A stretch of DNA of 64,000 bases from Metabacillus bambusae (GCF_017497975.1 NZ_JAGDEL010000002.1:62001-126000), one strand, 5' to 3'. Counted from the first letter of the stretch, positions 1-8,473 are shown. The notes: generated by a model not told the origin, from the sequence alone. A program made the numbers and translations.

Positions 1-324
1 TTCTCCTTTTGCCTCTGGTAATGTTTTCCCCATTTCACGAGTCATTGTTTTTGCAATATCCTCTAGTCTACTTTCTAAAATGTCAGCAGTTTTGTATAAA
101 TAAGCTCCCCGCTCACTTCCAGTTAATGCTCGCCACTTTTTTTGCGCACTTTTAGCAGATAATACAGCTTGATCAAGTTCTTCTCTTGTTGAATTTTGAA
201 CGAAGCCAACGATATCGTTTGTATTTGCAGGATTACTACTTTCACCAATATTACCACTTGAAGAAGCAACCCACTGACCATTAATATAGTTTAAGTATGT
301 GTTTACCTTTGTTTCTACTGCCAT
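1..324 (-). CDS. Aldehyde dehydrogenase, N-terminal part (likely 2,5-dioxopentanoate/alpha-ketoglutaric semialdehyde dehydrogenase)
   Basis: The first 108 codons are in the window; the rest lies beyond the left edge. The start ATG at 324 follows a good AGGAGG-type site. The protein begins [18 protein letters not shown] and continues with a stretch typical of NAD(P)-dependent aldehyde dehydrogenase N-termini ([15 protein letters not shown], then [16 protein letters not shown] and [15 protein letters not shown]). The catalytic Cys/Glu region is not visible. It lies 57 bp downstream of the 5-dehydro-4-deoxyglucarate dehydratase gene on the same strand. In Bacillus this pairing (ycbC-ycbD) makes 2-oxoglutarate semialdehyde and oxidises it to 2-oxoglutarate. 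The family is clear; the substrate is inferred from the neighbour. Confidence 0.88.
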   Translation of the reverse strand, partial: MAVETKVNTYLNYINGQWVASSSGNIGESSNPANTNDIVGFVQNSTREELDQAVLSAKSAQKKWRALTGSERGAYLYKTADILESRLEDIAKTMTREMGKTLPEAKGE

Positions 325-381
325 TATAATCCTCCTAATCTATCAAAAATCCAATATATAAAACGCTTACAACTACTAGAC

Positions 382-1317
382 TTAATGACTTACTTCCTTA
401 TTATCCACAGGATATTTTTCAAAGGCTGATCTAACTATTTGCTCTAATGCCTTGTAATGCTCTTTCTCTACTTGACTGATAGGTGGTCTAACTGTATTTC
501 CTACAGGAAGTCCTACAATTTCCATACCTGCTTTGATAAGTGATACAGCATAACCTTTTCTTGATTTACGAATACGATTAATTGGTAATAGGACGTCAAT
601 ATACAAATCTCTTACCAATTGATAATTACCTTCTAGTAATGATTTAAAATACAACCGAGAAATATGTGGAATATAGTTTGAAATCGCTGATGAATACGTG
701 TTATAGCCTAAAGGAACATAGGTTGGCATTGTAATTTCCGCAAATGGCATTCCATTGATCCATTCTAAGCGATCTCCGATTGTTTGCGTTTGTTCTACAG
801 TTAATTCCATATTTCCATGTCCATCTTTAAACCCGACAACTTGGGGAAATTCTATTAATCTTTGAAGTGTATCTACTTGTAAAATAGCAGTATCTCGTTG
901 ATAAACAATAGCATTCAAATCACTACGCTCTAGGATGGCCTTATAATAATTGAAAATGCCCTCTTGTTCACCTTCTATTAAGTAAGGGGGAAGAATTAAG
1001 TATCCATCAGCACCTAAATCTTCAGATAGTTTTACTTGCTCTATAGTTTGAGAAATATTCCCGCCAACGCCTGTATAGACTGGGACCTTGCCAGATACCA
1101 CAGAGAGCGCCACCTCTATCATTGTCTGATATTCACCTTTATCTAATGCGTGAAATTCTCCAGACCCGCAAGCAATAAAAATAGATGATAGTCCTTCATC
1201 TATCAGGAACTGCACATTTCTTTCAAGCGCCTTTTCATCTAGCTTTCCGCAATTAGTAAAGGGTGCAACTGGAAATCCTAAAATACCTGTTGGAGCTTTT
1301 TTCTCAATCGTCATCAT
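382..1317 (-). CDS. kdgD: 5-dehydro-4-deoxyglucarate dehydratase (DHDPS/NAL family)
   Basis: 311 aa, the usual size for the family. This class I aldolase-fold enzyme dehydrates and decarboxylates 5-dehydro-4-deoxy-D-glucarate to 2,5-dioxopentanoate in glucarate/galactarate and oxidative uronate breakdown. Visible signs are the N-terminal GILGFPVAPF strand, the substrate-loop region ACGSGEFHAL (residues 50-59, matching GTGE in other dehydratases of this type), Tyr139 in AIVYQRD and the Schiff-base Lys164 in VVGFKDGHGN. It starts with ATG ATG after an AGGTAGG site. It sits between the GntR regulator (57 bp upstream) and an aldehyde dehydrogenase (57 bp downstream), a three-gene operon like ycbG/ycbC/ycbD of B. 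subtilis. Other DHDPS-family reactions are possible but the neighbours argue for this one. Confidence 0.87.
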   Translation of the reverse strand: MMTIEKKAPTGILGFPVAPFTNCGKLDEKALERNVQFLIDEGLSSIFIACGSGEFHALDKGEYQTMIEVALSVVSGKVPVYTGVGGNISQTIEQVKLSEDLGADGYLILPPYLIEGEQEGIFNYYKAILERSDLNAIVYQRDTAILQVDTLQRLIEFPQVVGFKDGHGNMELTVEQTQTIGDRLEWINGMPFAEITMPTYVPLGYNTYSSAISNYIPHISRLYFKSLLEGNYQLVRDLYIDVLLPINRIRKSRKGYAVSLIKAGMEIVGLPVGNTVRPPISQVEKEHYKALEQIVRSAFEKYPVDNKEVSH

Positions 1318-1373
1318 TGAAACCTACCTTTCACCTAATAAATATATTTTAAGATGATGAATCATCTTGAAAT

Positions 1374-2066
1374 CTACATGTCCTTTATATTCATAAGAAC
1401 TTTCTTTCTAACATAATCTAGGTGGCGATACATAGCTGTTGATGATTGAATAGGATCACGTTTTTTTAATGCCTCGTAAATATCAATGTGCTGCTGGATT
1501 GTTGCTTTAGAATCCCTATGGCGATTTGGTATTTGCTCTAGGGTACGATCATAGAGATTCAACAATGGAGTAATAACACCTTCTAATAAAGGATTACTTG
1601 CACTGTGTGCAATAATCTTATGGAACTCCTTATCAATTTCCGTATAATCACTTGTTGCAGAAGACATTGCGTCAATTGTTTGCTTTAATTGTTCAAGTTC
1701 CTTATCTGTTATTTTTTCTGCTGCTAACGTAACAAATCCCAATTCAAGTGATAATCTAGTTTCAATTATTGAAGGTAAATTACCCGCAGAAAGCGCTAAC
1801 ATCATTGAGAACGGTTTACTACCGATCTTATCCGAGAAGAATGTACCATTACGAGTTTTACGGTTAACGATCCCCATTGATTCTAATGAGGTTAATGCTT
1901 CACGGATAACCGATCTACTTACGTCAAACATTTCCATTAGCTCTAGTTCAGAGGGCAATCGATCACCAGATTTTAATTGACCGCTTAATAATAAATCGAT
2001 AATTTCATCCAGTACTTGTTTAGAAAGTGTTTTACGATTAACTGATTTAATCTCCACGTTTATCAC
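1374..2066 (-). CDS. GntR-family (FadR subfamily) transcriptional regulator
   Basis: 230 aa. Residues 10-75 form a winged helix with the GntR signature (SGDRLPSELELMEMFDVSRSVIREAL), and residues 90-225 are an all-helical FCD ligand domain of the FadR group, which often has metal-binding His residues (EFHKIIAHSASNP, QHIDIYEAL). The start is GTG at 2066, preceded by an AAGAAAG-type site. It is the first gene of the operon with the dehydratase and aldehyde dehydrogenase. A perfect 18-bp inverted repeat built from two TTGTnnnACAA sites lies 50-96 bp upstream, so autoregulated repression relieved by a hexuronate-pathway sugar acid is likely. The ligand is inferred, not shown. Confidence 0.88.
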   Translation of the reverse strand: MINVEIKSVNRKTLSKQVLDEIIDLLLSGQLKSGDRLPSELELMEMFDVSRSVIREALTSLESMGIVNRKTRNGTFFSDKIGSKPFSMMLALSAGNLPSIIETRLSLELGFVTLAAEKITDKELEQLKQTIDAMSSATSDYTEIDKEFHKIIAHSASNPLLEGVITPLLNLYDRTLEQIPNRHRDSKATIQQHIDIYEALKKRDPIQSSTAMYRHLDYVRKKVLMNIKDM

Positions 2067-2115
2067 TTCTTTCTTTTGTCCTTTATACTCAGTCCAGGCA
2101 GAATATCCTTTTGTT

Positions 2116-2162
2116 CATTTGTCATACAATTAACTTTTCTTGTTTTAATTGTATGACAAATG
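2116..2162 (-). promoter_or_regulatory. Probable GntR operator pair upstream of the uronate operon
   Basis: A perfect 18-bp inverted repeat (CATTTGTCATACAATTAA at 2116-2133 and its complement at 2145-2162) with an 11-nt spacer. Each arm contains TTGTCATACAA or its complement, itself a TTGT-N3-ACAA dyad, the shape expected for FadR-type GntR operators. The two sites are about 29 bp (nearly three helical turns) apart. They precede the GTG start of the GntR gene at 2066. Operator function is inferred. Confidence 0.7.
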
Positions 2163-2258
2163 AAATTAACTGTCAATTCTAAAAAGTAAAAAAATAGTTA
2201 TTGACCCAAAACTTTTATTTTTTGCTAACGCTAAAAACTTAAATTGCACTTTGAGCCA

Positions 2259-2290
2259 AGAAAAAACCCCATTTCTTACAAAAGGGGCTT
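2259..2290 (-). terminator. Rho-independent terminator after the sensor kinase gene
   Basis: Read on the minus strand, a CCCCTTT...AAATGGGG stem is followed by a TTTTTT run. It lies about 110 bp past the kinase stop and separates it from the GntR operon. Confidence 0.75.
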
Positions 2291-2335
2291 AAAACTTTTT
2301 AAAAGTATTAGAATTTATAACTTTTCTTACTCAGT

Positions 2336-2399
2336 TTTGTTGTCTAGCTCTAGCGCCTAGATCCTCGGGTCTGAACAAGGCGCGCCTTGAGCTTTTGTT
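2336..2399. repeat. Dispersed repeat family B, short copy
   Basis: TCTAGCTCTAGCGCCTAG ... AAGGCGCGCC...GCTTTTGTT resembles the ends of a longer copy at 49045-49172 read in the opposite orientation (CCAGCTCCAGCGCCTAG...AAGGCGCTTG...GCTTTTGTT). The middle is deleted here. It abuts the stop codon of the kinase gene. AGCTC...GCGC arms can fold back on each other. Confidence 0.65.
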
Positions 2400-3855
2400 A
2401 ATTATTTGCAACTGGCAAGTGCAGTGAAAAAATTGTCTGCTCCCCAGTACTTTTCTTCAAATACATTTCTCCGCCTTGAGCCTTTGCTAGGAGTAAACTA
2501 AACGGCAATCCTAAACCAAGTCCTCTTTCAACATGTTTTTTATTCTCACCACGATAAAACCGTTCAAAAATAAATGGTTGTTCTTGTTCTGGTATTCCAT
2601 AGCCATTGTCCTTTACGTCCATAGTAATAAATTGACCATCCCGGAATAGTTCTACAGAAATTTCCCCATGCTCTCTTCCTTTAACTGCGTGAAGACTATT
2701 GTTTAATAAGTTCACTAGGATTTGTTGGAGCCTAACATGGTCAGCTATTGCGAAAAGTTGATCCTCATGAGTAGTAAATTTAAGGTTTATATGTTCAACT
2801 TGCGACTGGTAAACAATTTCCCATTGATAGATTATTTCTTTTACTACTCGGCATATATCCATTTTTTCTGGATTTACTTTAATCGATCCAGCACTAAAGC
2901 TATTAAAGTCCAATAAGTCTTCAACCATTTTCTGTAATTTTTTCGATTCATTTAATGACATCTGTAAAAATTGTTGTTTCTTATCATCTGATACAACATT
3001 ATCTTTTACTGCTTGAATCAATGCACTTACAGATGTAATGGGTGTTTTTAATTCATGTGTTACACCAGCTAATAGTTCAGACCTTAATGCTTCAAGCTGC
3101 TTTAGTCGATTTGTCATTTCCTTAAAGGAGATCACGAGCTGATGCAGTTCTTTTTCTTGTACATTCTCATTTAGTTCAATCTCATAATTCCCTCTCATTA
3201 GCTCTCCAGCAGCATTTGCCACTTCTTCAACTGGCCTAGCTAATTTTCTTGATAAAGAATAGATGACAAACCAGCCTAATACAGCTAACCCTATAAGGAG
3301 TAAAGCTAATAACTGATATTCCTCTGTGTTTATATTTGTTAAATCTGCAATGGGTTGAATGATAATAACAGCCCCAATGATCTCTTCATCATAAACAATT
3401 GGTGAAAGAACAGCATAAGCCGTGCGGTATTGGTTTGAAGAGATTTTTTCAACCGTTAATTCCTCAGGTATTTCCATTAACTCAACTAGATCCTTATGTT
3501 GGTCTTCTTTTTCTTTTTCAGGACCTGGACCTCTAGAACCTGGTGAAAGTAAAATACCATCTTTTGTTTTAATATAGAAATGTAATGGCTCGCGATTATT
3601 AAGAAATTTTTCTCGGTCCTCTAAAATAAATGGAAGCTGCGAATTTACCATAATATTTCCTGACGCATCAACAGCTCGATCTGAAAGCTCCTGAGCGACT
3701 AATTTGGTCAATTCTAGTTTACTCTCAATCGTGTTATGTCTAATCCAAAGAATCGATACGACCGCGATAATAATGAGTCCAATCACAAGTGTAACTAAAT
3801 AACGTCTTGTCCAATAATATAATAATGGCGTTTTCGATTTATTTCTATTTAACAT
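2398..3855 (-). CDS. Two-component sensor histidine kinase (HAMP, HisKA, HATPase)
   Basis: 485 aa from the ATG at 3855 (MLNRNKSKTPLLYYWTRRY). The frame is open to a GTG at 3915, with another ATG at 3897 behind GGGTGGG, so the start is uncertain; 3855 gives an 11-bp overlap with the upstream regulator gene. Order: membrane segment (TLVIGLIIIAVVSILWI), an extracellular domain of about 150 residues, second membrane segment (LLALLLIGLAVLGWFVIY), HAMP linker, HisKA with the phospho-acceptor His in GVTHELKTPITS, then HATPase boxes NLLNNSLHAV, DNGYGIP and GLGLGLPFS. It pairs with the OmpR-type regulator just upstream. The signal is unknown. The next operon encodes a Ykn-type ABC efflux system, a plausible target, though a terminator separates them. 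Confidence 0.9.
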   Translation of the reverse strand: MLNRNKSKTPLLYYWTRRYLVTLVIGLIIIAVVSILWIRHNTIESKLELTKLVAQELSDRAVDASGNIMVNSQLPFILEDREKFLNNREPLHFYIKTKDGILLSPGSRGPGPEKEKEDQHKDLVELMEIPEELTVEKISSNQYRTAYAVLSPIVYDEEIIGAVIIIQPIADLTNINTEEYQLLALLLIGLAVLGWFVIYSLSRKLARPVEEVANAAGELMRGNYEIELNENVQEKELHQLVISFKEMTNRLKQLEALRSELLAGVTHELKTPITSVSALIQAVKDNVVSDDKKQQFLQMSLNESKKLQKMVEDLLDFNSFSAGSIKVNPEKMDICRVVKEIIYQWEIVYQSQVEHINLKFTTHEDQLFAIADHVRLQQILVNLLNNSLHAVKGREHGEISVELFRDGQFITMDVKDNGYGIPEQEQPFIFERFYRGENKKHVERGLGLGLPFSLLLAKAQGGEMYLKKSTGEQTIFSLHLPVANN

Positions 3856-4531
3856 AGAATTGGTAACCCAAGCCTCGAAGCGTTTTAATCTCTCCATCCG
3901 ATGTATCCCACCCACTTAATAATTTGCGAATCCGTTTAATTGCAAGATCAACCGCCCGATCACTTCCTTCATAATCATAGCCCCAAACACTTTCGATTAG
4001 CTGTTCTCTTGTAAATGTTTGGTTTGGGTGCTCTGCTAAAAAAAGAAATAAAGATAGATCTCTTGGAGTAAACTGTATTTCAACTCCATTTAGGAAAACC
4101 TGATGTGCAAGAAAATTAATTTTAAGTGGTCCATATAATTTTACTTTATCTGCTTCTTCAAGCTGTGGTGATCGTCTTAGAACTGCACTTACTCTTGCAA
4201 GTACCTCTTCAGCGATAAACGGTTTAGTAATGTAATCATCAGCACCACCGTTAAATCCTTGTAATTTTTGATTCATATCTGACAAAGCCGTAATCATGAT
4301 CACTGGACAAGAGCTTTTCTCGCGGATTTTTTCTAATACCCTCCAGCCATCGAGTTGTGGCATCATAACATCTAATAAGATAAGCCCTGGCTTTACTTCC
4401 TCAGCCTTTTGTAATGCTTCAATGCCATTGTAGGCATAATGCACATCATATCCATCTTTCTCTAGATATGCGCCAAGCACCATTGAAATCGCGATTTCAT
4501 CTTCTACAACTAAAATTGTTTTCATAGTCAT
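3845..4531 (-). CDS. OmpR-family response regulator
   Basis: 228 aa. Receiver domain at residues 4-118 with acidic pocket VVEDE, phospho-acceptor Asp in LILLDVMMPQLDG, the switch Thr/Ser in VIMITALSD and Lys in YITKPF. The winged-helix effector domain (130-226) ends IKTLRGLGYQFYVK. Two candidate ATGs lie two codons apart (4531, 4525) behind AAAGGGA. It overlaps the kinase gene by 11 bp, which suggests translational coupling. It is transcribed away from the preceding ABC operon terminator, so it has its own promoter in 4532-4662, a gap in which nothing else was recognised. Regulon unknown. Confidence 0.92.
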   Translation of the reverse strand: MTMKTILVVEDEIAISMVLGAYLEKDGYDVHYAYNGIEALQKAEEVKPGLILLDVMMPQLDGWRVLEKIREKSSCPVIMITALSDMNQKLQGFNGGADDYITKPFIAEEVLARVSAVLRRSPQLEEADKVKLYGPLKINFLAHQVFLNGVEIQFTPRDLSLFLFLAEHPNQTFTREQLIESVWGYDYEGSDRAVDLAIKRIRKLLSGWDTSDGEIKTLRGLGYQFYVK

Positions 4532-4662
4532 TTATCCCTTTTTCTTTTGATTATACTTAACTTTTCACAAAACTCCTATCGGTTATCACCACAAGGTGCG
4601 GATCGAGCATTCATTAGGAAATTATCAAACAGTAAGAGAATTACATCTCCTCACCTATATAG

Positions 4663-4698
4663 AAAAAAGGAGTTTGACAACCTAGCATGTCAAACTCC
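4663..4698 (-). terminator. Rho-independent terminator of the YknXYZ-like operon
   Basis: A perfect 11-bp stem, GGAGTTTGACA / TGTCAAACTCC with an 8-nt loop, followed on the minus strand by TTTTTTC. It lies 15 bp after the permease stop at 4714. Confidence 0.9.
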
Positions 4699-4713
4699 AA
4701 TCAAAGGAAGCTA

Positions 4714-5889
4714 TTAATGTCTTAAAGCCGCTAATGGACTTAAGCTTGCTGCTTTGTTTGCTGGGAAAATCCCAAAAGCAACTCCAATGATAATTGAGAA
4801 GCTCACGGCAACTCCAACAGCTAGCCAAGAGATTGATACGGCCATGTCTAATACTTGAGAAAGCACTTCTGCACTACTAATGCCGATTAGGACACCTAAT
4901 AATCCACCGAGACTACTTAATACTGTTGCCTCAATTAAAAATTGCGTTAGTATATCTTTCTTTTTCGCACCAATTGCTTTACGAATTCCGATTTCTCTCG
5001 TTCTTTCAGTTACAGATACTAACATAATATTCATAATTCCAATTCCACCGACAATAAGTGAAATACTAGCAATCCCCGCGAGTAATAGTGTCATTGTATC
5101 TGTTACAGATGTTAAGGCATCTGCTACATCTGATTGATTACGAACATTATAACTTGTTTCATCCCCACTAAATTGGTTGTATAGAAAACGTTCGATTTTT
5201 GCCATACCAATTTCGACAGTATCTTCAGAAGTCATCTTTACATCAACTGAGTTAATAACTGTTTGACCTAAAAAACGTTGTGCTGTTGAAAAGGGAATTA
5301 GCACCATGTCATCGACAGAGCCTTGTAATTCTTCACCTTGTTCCGCAAGAACTCCAACTACTTTATACGTTGTACCATCTATTTTGACATCATTTCCAAC
5401 AGGACTCGTAAACCCAAATAATTCTGTTGCCACATTTGAACCCAACAAGGCAATTTTGTTACGATTTTCTTGGTCGATATCTAAAATAAATCGCCCTGAG
5501 TTAACCGTAGTATCTTGGACATTTTCATAGGTTGGTGTTACACCGCTAATTGAGACACTATCCATACTTGTTGTGCCATTTTTAACTGTACCGGTTCCAG
5601 AAACAGTTGGTGACACAGCCTCTACCTCAGAATAATCCTCAAACGCCATTACTTCGTCATAATCCACGACTTCTTCACTTGTTGAATTTCCTTGAATATT
5701 GACAGATACCATTGTTGTACCCAATGATGAAACATCTTCTGATACAGATTGCGAGGCTCCCTGCCCTAGTGATACAAGAGCGATAACAGCTGAAACCCCA
5801 ATGATAATTCCTAGCATTGTTAAAAAAGCTCTTAGTTTATTCGTCACGATATTTTTAAATGCAATTTTTATAGCTTGATCAAATTTCAA
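4714..5889 (-). CDS. yknZ: MacB/YknZ-like ABC transporter permease (FtsX domain)
   Basis: 391 aa. One membrane helix near residues 22-42 (FLTMLGIIIGVSAVIALVSL), a large extracytoplasmic MacB-type core (about 50-265), then three helices in a C-terminal FtsX domain with the hallmark SVTERTREIGIRKAIGAKKKDI. This matches the MacB/YknZ class, which works with an ATPase and a membrane-fusion-type adaptor to move peptides or antibiotics out of the membrane. It overlaps the ATPase gene by 4 bp (ATGA) and ends in a strong terminator. In B. subtilis YknWXYZ protects against the SdpC toxin; no YknW gene is present here and the substrate is unknown. Confidence 0.85.
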   Translation of the reverse strand: MKFDQAIKIAFKNIVTNKLRAFLTMLGIIIGVSAVIALVSLGQGASQSVSEDVSSLGTTMVSVNIQGNSTSEEVVDYDEVMAFEDYSEVEAVSPTVSGTGTVKNGTTSMDSVSISGVTPTYENVQDTTVNSGRFILDIDQENRNKIALLGSNVATELFGFTSPVGNDVKIDGTTYKVVGVLAEQGEELQGSVDDMVLIPFSTAQRFLGQTVINSVDVKMTSEDTVEIGMAKIERFLYNQFSGDETSYNVRNQSDVADALTSVTDTMTLLLAGIASISLIVGGIGIMNIMLVSVTERTREIGIRKAIGAKKKDILTQFLIEATVLSSLGGLLGVLIGISSAEVLSQVLDMAVSISWLAVGVAVSFSIIIGVAFGIFPANKAASLSPLAALRH

Positions 5890-6587
5890 TGGACCAGCGC
5901 CTCCCTTCGCTCAGAAATTTTTCCATCTTGAATACGAATGACACGTTTTGCTTGTTTGGCAATTTCTAAATCATGTGTAATTAATATGATCGTGTGCCCT
6001 TGGTTGTTTAAATCTTTTATTAGATTCATAACTTCTATTCCTGTTTTACTATCTAAAGCTCCTGTGGGTTCATCAGCAAGCAAGATCGGGGGATTTCCAG
6101 CAAGAGCGCGGGCAATCGCCACACGCTGCTGCTGTCCTCCAGATAATTCAGTTGGCCGATGTCCAGCACGATCAGCCAAACCAACCTTTTCTAATGCACT
6201 CATAGCAATTTCTTTTCTACTATTACTATTTAAACCTCGATAAATAAGAGGCAGTTCTACATTTTCATAGGCGGATTGCTTAGGTAAGAGATTAAACGAT
6301 TGAAAGATAAAGCCGATTTTCTGATTACGTACATCTGCTAATTGCTTTTGCTTTAGTGAAAAAACATTTTTCCCATCTAGGTGGTATTCGCCTGAGTCAG
6401 GAACATCGAGGCAGCCTATCATGTTCATGAGTGTCGATTTACCAGAACCTGATGGACCGATAATCGCGATGAAATCTCCTTTATTGACGGAAAAAGTAAC
6501 ATCATCTAACGCTTTTACCGTTTCACCACCAAGTGAATAATACTTGTTTACATTTCGGATTTCGACTATTCGTTGTTCTTCAATCAT
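5886..6587 (-). CDS. yknY: YknY/MacB-type ABC transporter ATP-binding protein
   Basis: 233 aa, the LolD/MacB-class size. Walker A GPSGSGKST (about 42-50), Q-loop FIFQSFNLLP, signature LSGGQQQRVAIARAL, Walker B ILLADEPTGALD, switch His in ILITHD. The Asn-Leu-Leu-Pro after the Q-loop and DEPTGALD are typical of this class. It energises the permease downstream. It overlaps both neighbours by 4 bp, so the three genes form one tightly coupled operon. Confidence 0.92.
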   Translation of the reverse strand: MIEEQRIVEIRNVNKYYSLGGETVKALDDVTFSVNKGDFIAIIGPSGSGKSTLMNMIGCLDVPDSGEYHLDGKNVFSLKQKQLADVRNQKIGFIFQSFNLLPKQSAYENVELPLIYRGLNSNSRKEIAMSALEKVGLADRAGHRPTELSGGQQQRVAIARALAGNPPILLADEPTGALDSKTGIEVMNLIKDLNNQGHTIILITHDLEIAKQAKRVIRIQDGKISERREALVH

Positions 6588-7624
6588 TGACTAGTGCCTC
6601 CTCTATTACCGCCGCCTTGTCCCATGCCACCTTGAGGCATATCACCACTTGGGAAGCCTCTCATCATATCTTGCATTCCACTTTCAGAATCATCACTTGA
6701 TTGAAGTGTTGGCAGGACAACTTCTTCTCCTTCACTTAAACCACTAATAATTTCAGCTACTTCTTCATTTTGCAGACCAACCTCAACGGTTTTTTGAGTT
6801 GCTTGTGATTCAGTACTTGCTTCTTCACTCGTACTAGAGCCAGAACTTGATTGTGCTTGTTCATTTGTTTGTTCTGTTGTACTTGCTACTTCAGATGACT
6901 GTACACGTACATAATATTGATCATCTTGTGTTTGAACAGCTTCAATTGGAATTGTTAAGACATTTGCCTTACTTTCTGTTGTAATCACTGCCTCTGCTGT
7001 CATTCCAACTTTAATACCAGTCGGTTTATTGATTTTTACATTTACGGCATATTGTGCAACACTGCTGCTTTCTGATTCATTTGCTTCTTTCGACACGCTT
7101 GTAACTGTCCCAGTGAACTCTGAGTCCGTAAGTGCACTAACATCAATTTGTGCAGTTTGTCCCACTTTTACCTTAGCAATATCTAGTTCATCCACGTTTA
7201 CAACCATTTGTAGATTGCTATAATCAGTAACCTCTATCATTTCTGTTCCCATCGAAAGCGTATCTTCTGCTTCTACATTTAACGTCGTGATTTCTCCAGA
7301 GAATGGAGCTTCAATTGGATCTAGATCATCATCTTCAAACGTGATTAAGTCATCACCCTCTTCAACTGTATCACCAACTTCAACTAATACCTCTTCAACA
7401 ACAGCGTTATTTTCTTCTGCTGTGATGATTTCTTCATTTATTGTTGAAATACTTCCAGTACCACTAACTGTCACCTCAACATTTCCTACTTCAGCGACTG
7501 CAGTTTGTGTTTCTATCACAGGTGTACTTGCTTCTTCTTTTTTACTATTGAAAATTCCATATGCTGTTGCCCCGCCACCAATTACTAATACAGCCACTAC
7601 GACGCTTATTATCCATTTTTTCAT
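6584..7624 (-). CDS. yknX: YknX-like periplasmic-adaptor (RND/MFP type) subunit
   Basis: 346 aa. An N-terminal signal anchor (WIISVVVAVLVIGGGATAYGI) is followed by a split biotinyl-lipoyl-like motif (AEVGNVEVTVSGTGSIS...APFSGEITTLNVEAEDTL), a beta-barrel region and a membrane-proximal domain (ADDQYYVRVQ/VEVGLQ...ISGLSEGEEVVLP). There is no long coiled-coil hairpin, as expected in Gram-positive YknX proteins. Residues 240-270 are a Ser/Thr/Gln-rich insert and the tail is Gly/Met-rich (MPQGGMGQGGGNRGG). A GGAAGGAAG site precedes the ATG. First gene of the operon, so it is likely expressed from a promoter in 7625-7800. Confidence 0.85.
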   Translation of the reverse strand: MKKWIISVVVAVLVIGGGATAYGIFNSKKEEASTPVIETQTAVAEVGNVEVTVSGTGSISTINEEIITAEENNAVVEEVLVEVGDTVEEGDDLITFEDDDLDPIEAPFSGEITTLNVEAEDTLSMGTEMIEVTDYSNLQMVVNVDELDIAKVKVGQTAQIDVSALTDSEFTGTVTSVSKEANESESSSVAQYAVNVKINKPTGIKVGMTAEAVITTESKANVLTIPIEAVQTQDDQYYVRVQSSEVASTTEQTNEQAQSSSGSSTSEEASTESQATQKTVEVGLQNEEVAEIISGLSEGEEVVLPTLQSSDDSESGMQDMMRGFPSGDMPQGGMGQGGGNRGGTSQ

Positions 7625-7894
7625 TATTTTCTTCCTTCCTATTTATAAAAATATGTTTGGTAGATTTAAAACTTATTAAACCTTCTACTAACTTAGCCTC
7701 CTTCTTTTTTTAGTAGATTTATTTGTTTGTTAGTAACTTATGTTGTTTACATTTACTAGAATAAGCTTGGAATGTGTCAGGCGAATGTCAGGATATTATT
7801 TTTTTGAAATGGATTTTATGAGGCATATAAATAGCTTTTTCGAAGTTAGGAAAAGTATATAATATAGAAGAAACTTAGATATGAAATAAAAAAA

Positions 7895-8110
7895 GGCTGA
7901 CTCACAAACTTTGTTGCTATTTACCAAGTAATGCGGTGTGGTTGATTGCAGCGAGAGTTGCTCGCTTTCCGCGGGGCGGGCGGTGAGCCTCCTCGGCGTA
8001 AACGCCTGCATGAGTCTTACCTGACCCGCTACTCCCGCAGGAGTCTCGCAATCCGTTCCAATCAACCAAATAGTTTTTTTAAAAATCAATAATCTCTTAA
8101 AAAAGAGTCT
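7895..8110 (-). repeat. MITE-like repeat family A, copy 1 (reverse orientation)
   Basis: About 215 bp. It starts GGCTGACTCACAAACTTTG and ends near AAAGAGTC, matching the inverted ends of the family (GGCTsTTTTC...GTTGCT). The GC-rich core holds nested stems (GGCGtaaaCGCC within GGTGAG...CTTACC). The same core occurs at 16476, 21734, 33210, 37466 and 57592, with a diverged copy at 28790. Short open frames inside it are not genes. The rest of the 7625-8158 gap holds the upstream region of yknX and a terminator. Confidence 0.88.
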
Positions 8111-8138
8111 AAAAAAAGACCCCGAATTGTCGGAGTCA
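8111..8138 (-). terminator. Rho-independent terminator after kdgF
   Basis: On the minus strand the stem GACTCCGA...TCGGGGTC (one G-T pair) is followed by TTTTTTT. It lies about 20 bp past the kdgF stop and abuts the repeat copy. Confidence 0.8.
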
Positions 8139-8158
8139 TATCTTCTTATATATGGTTA

Positions 8159-8473
8159 TTATTTCAGCAGATCTTCACGAATAGGTGTAAAGGTATCGAG
8201 GAGGATCGATTCTTCTAGTGCAGTGACACCATGTTTTGCATTGCTCGGAATATAAATGGTTTCTCCTTCGGAAATAATTGTTTCTTTCCCGGCAATCCGA
8301 AAGGAGATTTTCCCTTTTATACAGTAACTCATTTGTTCATGAATATGGCTATGCTCGTAGCCTTCTGCTCCTTTCTCAAATCGAACCTCCATCATCATTA
8401 ATCCTACTCCTGGTTGAAAAACCTTACGCTTCACACCAGGCTCAGCATATTCCCATTGTCCAATTTTGCTCAT
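8159..8473 (-). CDS. kdgF: KdgF-type cupin, unsaturated uronate linearising enzyme
   Basis: 104 aa, a single cupin domain of the usual KdgF length. KdgF opens 4,5-unsaturated uronate (the product of GH88/GH105 enzymes and exolyases) to the linear ketone that isomerises to 5-keto-4-deoxyuronate. Visible: cupin metal motif EHSHIHEQMSYCIKGK, second motif PSNAKHGVTALE, and the KdgF-like tail LLDTFTPIREDLL. The ATG at 8473 follows GGAG at 11 nt; a GTG 12 bp earlier lacks a site. It lies 53 bp downstream of the GH105 gene on the same strand, which supports the role because GH105 supplies the substrate. Generic cupin folds are promiscuous, but context and tail agree. Confidence 0.85.
   Translation of the reverse strand: MSKIGQWEYAEPGVKRKVFQPGVGLMMMEVRFEKGAEGYEHSHIHEQMSYCIKGKISFRIAGKETIISEGETIYIPSNAKHGVTALEESILLDTFTPIREDLLK

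Noticed and set aside
361-375. Possible cre site TTGTAAGCGTTTTAT (minus strand) before the aldehyde dehydrogenase gene
   Set aside because: It misses the fixed C near the end of the consensus and lies inside the operon.
401-409. TTATCCACA, a perfect DnaA-box sequence (also at 49173-49181)
   Set aside because: Single copies, one inside the dehydratase gene; two hits in 64 kb of AT-rich DNA are near chance and no origin features are present.
4880-5137. Plus-strand frames opposite the ABC permease, kinase and regulator genes
   Set aside because: They are shadows of well-supported minus-strand genes, with no ribosome sites or protein-like composition.
7796-8089. Open frame of 97 codons across repeat copy 1
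   Set aside because: It is the reverse reading of the dispersed repeat core; similar frames appear in each copy (21706-21924, 33175-33366, 37453-37758) with no ribosome site.
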